Positions 52,465 through 62,398 of a stretch of DNA of 64,000 bases are shown piece by piece (positions within the stretch are counted from its first letter, which is position 1; every line of letters begins with the position of its first letter). The stretch is taken from assembly GCF_900105115.1 (NCBI RefSeq), contig NZ_FNRV01000001.1:806001-870000 (forward strand), read 5' to 3'. The notes below the pieces were generated by a model. The model was not told the DNA's origin, searched no databases, and worked only from the letters and a program-made list of their open reading frames with translations. Position numbers and translations under genes: made by a program. The DNA comes from Pseudomonas mohnii (lineage in GTDB: Bacteria > Pseudomonadota > Gammaproteobacteria > Pseudomonadales > Pseudomonadaceae).

Positions 52465-53748
52465 ATGCACACACAAAAATTAATCGCCCTGTTTCCAGAA
52501 GCCAGTTTCGGCGCAGCCTTGAACTGCATTGGCATCGCCCAATCGCTGCGCGAGCTGGGCGCCAAACCGGTGTTCATTTGCCACGAGCATTTCCGGGGAC
52601 TCTTCGCCGAATACGGTTTCGACGAGTACCCGATTCCGCAAGCCAGCCCATTGTCGGCGGCGGAGCACCAGCACTATTGGGAGCGCTTCATCGAGCGCAA
52701 CATTCCCTACTTCGACCAGACCCCGCTGGCACAGATCGACAGCTACGTGGCACCGGCCTGGGACGCGATCATCGACACCGCGATCGAAGCGGAAAAACCC
52801 TTGCAGCAATTGCTCGGCCGGCTGAAACCGGATGTGATCGTCCTCGATAACGTGGTCATGTTTCCGGCCATCGCCAACGCCGGCTGCCCCTGGGTGCGGA
52901 TGGTCTCCTGCGCGGAAACCGAACTCCCCGACGCCGCCGTGCCGCCCTACCTGTCCGGTTGCCTGGCCAGTGATGTCGAAGGTCGCGAGCGCTTCACCGA
53001 GCATTACCTGAACGCCGTCGCACCGGCCCATGAACGCTTTTCGCAGTTTCTCGCCAGCAACGGCACGCCGCCCTGCCCGCCCGGCCAGTTCCTCGTCGAT
53101 TCGCCGTGGCTCAATCTGCTGCTGTCGCCGACGCCGGTGCGCTACGAACGCCAGCAACCTCTGGACCCGCAACGCTACGTCTACCTCGACGGCTGCGTGC
53201 GCCGCGAAGCGCCCTACATCGTTCCTGACTTTCCGCGGCACAACGAAGCGCCGCTGATCTACATCAGTTTCGGCAGCCTCGGGGCCGCCGACACCGAGAT
53301 GATGAAACGACTGATCGGCACGGTCGAAACCCTGCCCTATCGCTTCCTGATTAACGTCGGTGCCTACCGCGACATGTACACCACCGTGCCGGACAACGTG
53401 TACCTCGACAGCTGGTTTGCCCAACCGGCGGTGCTCAAGGAATGCGAGCTGTTCATTCATCACGGCGGCAACAACAGTTTCTGTGAAGCGCTGTACTTCG
53501 GCTTGCCGTCACTGATCATCCCTTACTGCTGGGACGGCCACGACAACGCCGCGCGCGCCGAGGAAGTCGGCGTCGGCCGCTACCTGCCACGCTTCGCCGA
53601 TCCGCTGGCGGCACTGCCCGCCGCCCTCGAACAGTTGCTGGCCGACCACGGGATGAAACAGCGCCTCAAGGCGTTCAGCGAGCGCATGCAGGCGATTCGC
53701 GGCACCGACCTGGCGGCACGGGCGATCCTGGCGTTGCCCGACAGCTGA
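52465..53748 (+). CDS. GT1 (UGT/MGT-type) glycosyltransferase B
   Basis: A paralogue of glycosyltransferase A with the same length (427 residues) and about 45% identity by eye. Shared stretches include FPEA, VFPAI-like, CPWVRMVSCAETE versus KPWVRIISCSENE, YISFGSLG and the donor box HHGGNNSF, followed by CWDGHDNAARAEE. ATG 52465 gives a start aligned with enzyme A; ATG 52429 would add 12 unmatched residues. It opens the plus-strand arm, followed by the FAD oxidase 35 bp later. It may use a different acceptor or sugar from enzyme A. Confidence 0.87.
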   Translation: MHTQKLIALFPEASFGAALNCIGIAQSLRELGAKPVFICHEHFRGLFAEYGFDEYPIPQASPLSAAEHQHYWERFIERNIPYFDQTPLAQIDSYVAPAWDAIIDTAIEAEKPLQQLLGRLKPDVIVLDNVVMFPAIANAGCPWVRMVSCAETELPDAAVPPYLSGCLASDVEGRERFTEHYLNAVAPAHERFSQFLASNGTPPCPPGQFLVDSPWLNLLLSPTPVRYERQQPLDPQRYVYLDGCVRREAPYIVPDFPRHNEAPLIYISFGSLGAADTEMMKRLIGTVETLPYRFLINVGAYRDMYTTVPDNVYLDSWFAQPAVLKECELFIHHGGNNSFCEALYFGLPSLIIPYCWDGHDNAARAEEVGVGRYLPRFADPLAALPAALEQLLADHGMKQRLKAFSERMQAIRGTDLAARAILALPDS

Positions 53749-53783
53749 CCCACCATTGCCGCCCACAACGCCGGAGTTGCTGA

Positions 53784-55181
53784 ATGAAGTCCCCACCGCG
53801 CCACGACTCGCTCGACAACGTACACGCCCACCCGTTCTGGCAGGACACCGTCGCACAAGCGCCAAGCGCATCGCCACTGGCGGGCAGCCTGCAATGCGAC
53901 CTGGCCGTTGTCGGCGGCGGCTTCACCGGGTTGTGGACGGCGCTGTTGGCTCGTCAACGCTGGCCGACCCTGAACATCGCGATCATCGAAGCGCGCCACT
54001 GCGGCGGTGAAGCCAGCGGACGCAACGGCGGTTTCTGCGCGCCGAGCATCTCCCATGGCGTTTCCAACGCACTGAAACGCTGGCCGCAGGAAGCCGAGCG
54101 ACTGATCCGCCTGGGACGGCAGAACCTCGACGAGTTGGCGGCCGACCTGCAGCACTTCGGCATGCAGGTCGAGTTCGAACGCGAAGGCAAGTTGAACCTG
54201 GCGAGCCAACCCTGGCAGGTCGAGGGTTTGCGCTCGATGCAACGCAACTACGCCCGGTTCGGCATTGAGTGCGAATGGCTTGAAGGCCGCGCGCTGGCAC
54301 AGCACCTGGACTCACCGCGCTACGGTGCCGGAGTGTTCGAACCGAACTACGCGCTGCTCAACCCGGCGAAGATGGCCGCCGAGTTGCGCCGGGTCTGCCT
54401 TAAGCAGGGCATTCGGCTGTTCGAGCAAAGCCCGGTGCTGGAACTTCAGAACACCGGCGACCGTCTGCGCTTGCGCACGGCGAACGGCGAGATGGAAGCC
54501 GGGCAAATCGCCCTCGCGACCAACATCGCCCCGCCGCTGCTCGGGCACCTGGCCTCCAGCGTGATCCCGGTATATGACTACAGCCTGGTCAGCGAGCCGC
54601 TGAGCGATGAGCAACTGCAGGCTATCGGCTGGACCGGCCGCTACGGCATCGCCGATTCGGGCAACCAGTTCCATTACCTGCGCAAGACCGCCGACAACCG
54701 CATACTCTGGGCCGGCTACGACGCCATCTACCACTTCGGTGGACGCCGCGATGAAGCACTGACGCAACGACCGGCGAGTTTCAAGCGTCTCGCCGAGCAG
54801 TTCCACCAGGCGTTCCCGCCGTTGCGCGACGTGCGCTTCAGCCATGCCTGGGGCGGCATCATCGACACCTCCGCGCGCACCACGATGTTCACCGGCTGTG
54901 AGATGCAGGGTCGCGTGGCCTACGCCCTCGGCTTCACCGGGCAAGGCGTGTCGGCCAGCCGTTTTGCCGCGCTGAACATGCTCGACCTGCTGGCCGGTGA
55001 AGCCACGGAACGAACAGAACTGATGATGACCTCCAAGGCGCCCTTCCGTTTTCCGCCAGAGCCACTGCGCTACGCCGGGGTGAAGCTGGCGCAGCGCTCA
55101 CTGGCGCGGGAAGACCGCGACGGTCACCGCGACCTGTTGCTCAAAACCTTCGATGCCTTTGGTATCGGCTTCGATTCCTGA
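53784..55181 (+). CDS. FAD-dependent oxidoreductase, PuuB-like
   Basis: A 465-residue DAO-family flavoprotein. VVGGGFTGLWTALLA (near residue 42) and GGEASGRNGGFCAPS bind FAD, and GFTGQGVSASRFAALNMLD ends the fold. Relatives oxidise gamma-glutamylputrescine and other secondary amines to aldehydes with hydrogen peroxide release. It lies between glycosyltransferase B and a cupin gene; the aldehyde dehydrogenase at 42609 could take its product. GCCGGAG precedes the start. Confidence 0.88.
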   Translation: MKSPPRHDSLDNVHAHPFWQDTVAQAPSASPLAGSLQCDLAVVGGGFTGLWTALLARQRWPTLNIAIIEARHCGGEASGRNGGFCAPSISHGVSNALKRWPQEAERLIRLGRQNLDELAADLQHFGMQVEFEREGKLNLASQPWQVEGLRSMQRNYARFGIECEWLEGRALAQHLDSPRYGAGVFEPNYALLNPAKMAAELRRVCLKQGIRLFEQSPVLELQNTGDRLRLRTANGEMEAGQIALATNIAPPLLGHLASSVIPVYDYSLVSEPLSDEQLQAIGWTGRYGIADSGNQFHYLRKTADNRILWAGYDAIYHFGGRRDEALTQRPASFKRLAEQFHQAFPPLRDVRFSHAWGGIIDTSARTTMFTGCEMQGRVAYALGFTGQGVSASRFAALNMLDLLAGEATERTELMMTSKAPFRFPPEPLRYAGVKLAQRSLAREDRDGHRDLLLKTFDAFGIGFDS

Positions 55182-55194
55182 ACCGGAGATCCGC

Positions 55195-55557
55195 ATGTCC
55201 AGCGCCCTGCCCCAGCACGTGATCAACTTCGCCAACCCGCAGTTGATCCCCAAAGAGCTCGAAGTCAATGACCCGGCCATTGTCGATGCGCCCTATCGCA
55301 GCAGCAGCTGGCGCCACTTCGTGGCCCCGCAGAAAAACGCCGTGGCCGGCATCTGGGAAGCCGGCCCGCATCTGGAGCGCTGCCAATGCGATTACGACGA
55401 GCTGTGCCATATCCTTGAAGGCACCGTACGCCTGACCGACGCGCAGGGTGTCAGTTGCACTTTTGGCCCCGGTTCTTCGTTCGTGGTTGCCGCCGGATTT
55501 CAAGGCACCTGGGAAAACCTCACGGCGGTGCGCAAGGTGTATTTCATACTGGGATGA
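55195..55557 (+). CDS. Small cupin protein A3
   Basis: A 120-residue cupin paralogous to those at 45177 and 45672: CQCDYDELCHILEG and LTAVRKVYFILG align with their signature positions. CCGGAG lies about 6 bases before the ATG at 55195. It is the last gene of the plus-strand arm, 13 bp after the oxidase. A small hairpin follows before the convergent diguanylate cyclase. Confidence 0.82.
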   Translation: MSSALPQHVINFANPQLIPKELEVNDPAIVDAPYRSSSWRHFVAPQKNAVAGIWEAGPHLERCQCDYDELCHILEGTVRLTDAQGVSCTFGPGSSFVVAAGFQGTWENLTAVRKVYFILG

Positions 55558-55581
55558 GCACCCGGCCGGTGCTACCGGGCG

Positions 55582-56709
55582 TTACTCGGCCACCGCGACC
55601 TGGTTGCGCCCACGGGCCTTGGCGCGGTAAAGCGCTTTATCGGCGTTGCACATCAAACTGTGCAAATCATTGTCGTCAGGCACCATGACCGCCACACCGA
55701 CACTGGCGGTTATGCAGTGAACCGGGCCGGTCATGAGCCCGGAAATGGACTGGATGAGGTCCTCGGCAATGCCTTGGGCGGTTTCGATGGAGGTATTGGG
55801 CAGCAACACCGCGAATTCCTCCCCGCCCAGTCGACCGTGGATATCGCCCTCGCGAAAGGATTGACCGATCACCACACCCATTTGTCGCAGGACCTGATCG
55901 CCGATCTGGTGCCCGTAGGTGTCGTTGATGTGTTTGAAGTGATCCATGTCCAGCATGACCGCACACAGCGGCAACTGGTAATTTCGGCAATGGCTATAGA
56001 GCTGCTGGGCATGCTGGAAAAAAGCCCGGCGGTTTTTCAGGCCGGTGAGCTCATCGGTTTGTGCCGCGCGCGTGGAAATGCTGTGCGCCAGCTCCATTTC
56101 GCGGGTTAGCCGAAAGGCCGTTTCCACCGCATTGGCCAGGCTGCTGGTGGCCCTGAACACGAATGAGGCGAACACCAGGACCGCCACGGCCATCCCGATT
56201 TGCAGGGTTGACGGCTGGAACAGCAGCCACAGGGTGCAAGGCAACAGCACCAGGGAAATCGACACCACCGTCATATAGCGGTAGGCCGAGTAACAGGACA
56301 CCGCACTGACGGACATCCCGACGGTAAACAACATGACCAGCGCCTGGGCCAACAGGTCGTCCCTGGGCATGACCGCCAACGCTCCAGCGCCCCAGATGCC
56401 AGCGGACAACACCAGCGTCAGCCAATACTTGAGTTCCCAGCGCTGCGGCGTGCGCAGCGCTGCCGGGCTATGGAAATAGACTACGAACATCAGAATGCGT
56501 ATCAACGTCGCCCCCGTCAGCAGGGCTATCCACCAGAAAACCACGTTGTGATCAAAACGATCCCAACACAGCCAGCTCAACATGATCACGGCCAGAAAAC
56601 TGCCGAAAACCGCCGAAACCGATTGGCGAAACAACTGATGCAATCGATCCATGTGCACCTGCTGTGCAATGTATCGATCCTGCTCGTGCCGAAAACCAAG
56701 GCCGTCCAT
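55582..56709 (-). CDS. Membrane diguanylate cyclase (GGEEF)
   Basis: A 375-residue c-di-GMP synthase. Five or six hydrophobic segments lie in residues 30-190, and the GGDEF domain from about 210 has active-site GGEEF at 295-299 and an intact inhibitory RxxD site at 286-289 (REGD), so product inhibition is likely, unlike the cyclase at 1380. ATG 56709 is used; ATG 56652 also has a reasonable ribosome site. It is transcribed toward the glycosyltransferase cluster. Confidence 0.9.
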   Translation of the reverse strand: MDGLGFRHEQDRYIAQQVHMDRLHQLFRQSVSAVFGSFLAVIMLSWLCWDRFDHNVVFWWIALLTGATLIRILMFVVYFHSPAALRTPQRWELKYWLTLVLSAGIWGAGALAVMPRDDLLAQALVMLFTVGMSVSAVSCYSAYRYMTVVSISLVLLPCTLWLLFQPSTLQIGMAVAVLVFASFVFRATSSLANAVETAFRLTREMELAHSISTRAAQTDELTGLKNRRAFFQHAQQLYSHCRNYQLPLCAVMLDMDHFKHINDTYGHQIGDQVLRQMGVVIGQSFREGDIHGRLGGEEFAVLLPNTSIETAQGIAEDLIQSISGLMTGPVHCITASVGVAVMVPDDNDLHSLMCNADKALYRAKARGRNQVAVAE

Positions 56710-59366
<2,657 letters not shown>

Positions 59367-59970
59367 AACCCATCACTTGAAACGGGGCGGCGCAATGCCG
59401 CCCCTGTCATTTTGATTGCCACTTGCGTGTCCGCCCTACTCACGCGGATCGATCTGATCCAGCACCCGGTTCGCCGTGATTTCCGCCAGCTGTGAAAATC
59501 GGGGGATTGGGTGAAGGCTTGATCATGTTCGGTCCCCAAAAACGTGGAGCCGTGATCACTTGCGACTAAACAAGGGGTGGCAGCTGTACGCAGGTTAGTC
59601 GACCTGGGAGTACCAAACCGGCGCGCCCGAAGGCGCCCTGCGCGCAACTACTATGAAATGCAGGCATTAACATGACCTGACTATCCAGATGCAGATGCGC
59701 TTCGATACACCACAGGGCGACTAAACCTGATCACTGATGCGCAGTGACGCGAATCAAGTTACCGAGCAGCCCCAAGGCGCACAAGCCGGCGGATTCTGGC
59801 GTGACCGTAGGCAACGACGCAAGGTGTTGTAGCTTTCAGGAAGTGAGTTGTAGGGCGCTTCAACAAGCCCCTGAATGTTCCGCCTGGCTCATAAGACAAT
59901 GTTTTTAATCCCGGGCATCGGTCTAAACTCAGATCCCCCGTCGTGCTCCCCAGGAGAGGTCAGAGTGACC
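59367..59970. other. Gene-poor region between katG and arsA
   Basis: About 600 bp without a convincing gene. After the katG terminator the sequence contains short dyads (GGCGCGCC around 59621 and neighbouring GCGC-rich bases) and a minus-strand frame at 59273-59647 that runs back into katG and is probably spurious. The sequence may be the left junction of an acquired segment; no transposase remnant or tRNA could be identified. Confidence 0.4.
59384..59413 (+). terminator. katG intrinsic terminator
   Basis: GGGGCGGC (59384-59391), loop GCAAT and GCCGCCCC (59397-59404), then TGTCATTTT. It starts 17 bp after the katG stop. Confidence 0.7.
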
Positions 59971-61731
59971 ATGCAGCCAACCATCAAACTGCTCGATCAG
60001 CCCACCAAATATGTGTTCTTCACCGGCAAGGGCGGGGTTGGCAAAACGTCGGTCTCCACGGCGGTGTCCATCGCGCTGGCTGACGCAGGCAAGAAAGTGC
60101 TTCTGGTCAGCACGGACGCCGCCTCGAACCTTGATGAGATGCTCGGCATCGAGCTGAGCAATCAGCCTGTCCCGGTGCCGGACGTGCCCGGCATGTTCGT
60201 GCTCAACATTGACCCTGCAACCGCAGCCACCGACTACCGAGCCAGAGTGGTCGAGCAAATGGGCTCGCAAGCCAGCGATCAAGACATTGCACTGGTGCGT
60301 GAGCAACTCTCGGGGGCCTGCACGACCGAAATCGCAACCTTCGATGAGTTCTCCCACCTCTTGGCGCAAGGCGGCGCAGCCTATGACCATGTCGTGTTCG
60401 ATACCGCTCCCACGGGACACACGCTCAGGTTGTTGAGCCTGCCCAAAGCGTGGAGCGGATTTCTGGAAGGCAATGATCGTGGGGCGTCCTGTCTGGGGCC
60501 GCACTCGGGTTTGAAAATGCAGGAGCAGCTTTTCAATCAGGCTTTGGCTGCACTCAATAACCCTGCCCTGACCACCGTCGTGCTCGTGGCCCGGCCCGAT
60601 AAAGGCGCGCTCGCCGAAGCAGCGCGCTCCTCCGACGAACTTCGTGAGTTGGGTCTGGAAAATCAGCGTCTGGTCGTGAACGCCGTGTTCAAACGCAGCG
60701 ACTTGAATGACCCGATTGCTGCCGCCATCGAGGCCATTGGCCAACAGGCGCTCGACGAGATGCCCGCTTCGCTGCGCCCGCTGGCCGTCGACTACATTCC
60801 GCTCAAGGCCGTGGATTCCGTTGGCTTGCCCGCGCTGCGCGGGCTGCTTGACCCGCAGCCTGCCCGGTCAACAGGCCCGGCATCCCAAGCGCCATCACAC
60901 CTCGAATATCACGGGCTCTCGGAACTGGTTGCCGAGCTTGCCAAGGACGAGCGCGGGTTGATCATGGTCATGGGCAAAGGTGGCGTTGGCAAAACCACCA
61001 TTGCCGCCGCCATCGCGCTAGGCCTGGTCCAGCGCGGCAAATCCGTGCATTTGAGTACGACCGATCCTGCGGCGCATCTGGCGGTGACCCTCAACGCCGA
61101 TGTGCAGGGACTCAGCGTAGGCCGCATCGACCCCAAGGTCGAAACTCAAAAATACGTGGACAAGATCGTAGCGTCCCGCGCGCCGACCTTGACGGAAGAT
61201 GAGACAGCGTTGCTCATTGAGGATCTGCGCTCTCCCTGCACCGAAGAGGTTGCCGTTTTCCATGCGTTTTCACGCGTGGTATCTCAAGCCAGAACCTCGT
61301 TCGTGGTGCTGGACACTGCCCCCACCGGTCACTCGCTACTGCTGATGGATGCCACTGGCGCCTATCACCGCCAGATGGTTCGGGCGTTCGAAGGCAAGGC
61401 CTCGGACCACATCGTCACGCCCTTGATGCGCCTGCAGGATGCGCACTACAGCAAAATCATCCTCGTGACGCTGCCCGAAGCCACGCCCGTGTCTCAGGCC
61501 GCAGCGCTGCAGGATGACTTGCGCCGGGCCAACATCGAACCCTTTGCGTGGGTGGTCAACAAGTCGCTACTGGCCACGGACACCCAAGACCCGTTGTTGC
61601 GAGCACGACTGGAGAGCGAGCGCAAACAGATGGCGCGCGTCGCCGACCAAACCCGGCATGCAGTCATCGTTGTGCCCTGGACGGCAGAGCCGCCTGTGGG
61701 GGTCGCGGCGCTCACGCGCCTGCTGGATTGA
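59971..61731 (+). CDS. arsA: ArsA-type arsenite/antimonite pump-driving ATPase
   Basis: A 586-residue double-domain ATPase. Both nucleotide loops GKGGVGKTS (residues 19-27) and GKGGVGKTT (335-343) are intact, as are switch motifs DTAPTGHTLRLL and DTAPTGHSLLLM. The three metalloid-binding cysteines match E. coli ArsA: C117 (GACTTE), C174 (ASCLGP) and C423 (SPCTEE). It should activate an ArsB pump, but no arsB, arsD or arsR lies in the window. ATG 59971 is used; GTG 59965 has better AGGAG spacing. Its neighbours, a small protein and a SulP transporter, are not classical ars genes. Confidence 0.9.
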   Translation: MQPTIKLLDQPTKYVFFTGKGGVGKTSVSTAVSIALADAGKKVLLVSTDAASNLDEMLGIELSNQPVPVPDVPGMFVLNIDPATAATDYRARVVEQMGSQASDQDIALVREQLSGACTTEIATFDEFSHLLAQGGAAYDHVVFDTAPTGHTLRLLSLPKAWSGFLEGNDRGASCLGPHSGLKMQEQLFNQALAALNNPALTTVVLVARPDKGALAEAARSSDELRELGLENQRLVVNAVFKRSDLNDPIAAAIEAIGQQALDEMPASLRPLAVDYIPLKAVDSVGLPALRGLLDPQPARSTGPASQAPSHLEYHGLSELVAELAKDERGLIMVMGKGGVGKTTIAAAIALGLVQRGKSVHLSTTDPAAHLAVTLNADVQGLSVGRIDPKVETQKYVDKIVASRAPTLTEDETALLIEDLRSPCTEEVAVFHAFSRVVSQARTSFVVLDTAPTGHSLLLMDATGAYHRQMVRAFEGKASDHIVTPLMRLQDAHYSKIILVTLPEATPVSQAAALQDDLRRANIEPFAWVVNKSLLATDTQDPLLRARLESERKQMARVADQTRHAVIVVPWTAEPPVGVAALTRLLD

Positions 61732-61992
61732 AGCGCCAATATCGGCTCGACACCTTGCCTCTATTGGAAGCAAGGCCGTGCTAAAAAAACTGCCATCGCG
61801 CTCAGCCCCTGAACCATTCGAAAGCCGAGGCCCGGCGGCAAGCCGAGGTGGCAGGTCGCGGCAGGATGTCTTTTATGCAGCACACACAGATAAACAGGCT
61901 GGGGCAGGTTCGACCTGCCTGTACCGATCACCCATGGATGAACGCTGGCTGATCACGTCGAGGGTCACCATCGCCAAGGCGTCATCCAAAGG

Positions 61993-62310
61993 TCAGATAT
62001 GGATTTCAGCGGTCTTGAGGCCCAAGTCTCGAAGTTCGGCGATCAAGTCATCCAGATGCCCGAAAGACTCGACCTCTTCATTGTCATCAACCAAAAAATA
62101 ACTCCTCCCGGCGTCCTTCTTGAAGAATACGATCCACTCCTTGGGATTGGTCGGATTTGCGATCAAGTGGGTGTCAAAGGTTACGCCTTCGGCATGTTTG
62201 CTTTTCACAGCTTTGCGATTCATGTCTGTCACCACGCTACGCGCTTTCTCAAAATTCTCTATGTGCAGTGTATGCCTGCTCAGATCCGTCTGAGCTTTCA
62301 CCGTCAACAT
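61993..62310 (-). CDS. Hypothetical protein (105 residues)
   Basis: I do not recognise this small, probably cytoplasmic protein. It is acidic toward the end, with a segment KEWIVFFKKDAGRSYFLVDD followed by a FGHLDDLIAELRDLGLKTAEI helix. No cysteines, signal or membrane segments are present. ATG at 62310 is used, although TTG 62322 is possible. It is divergent from the SulP gene across an 88-bp AT-rich gap and convergent with arsA. Confidence 0.6.
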   Translation of the reverse strand: MLTVKAQTDLSRHTLHIENFEKARSVVTDMNRKAVKSKHAEGVTFDTHLIANPTNPKEWIVFFKKDAGRSYFLVDDNEEVESFGHLDDLIAELRDLGLKTAEIHI

Positions 62311-62398
62311 ATCCAGCCGCAAGAAGCAGTGGCTCCACGGTATTTAAATTATCACTGCATGTTAATATTATGCACATGCATCCACTGAGGAGCTAGCC

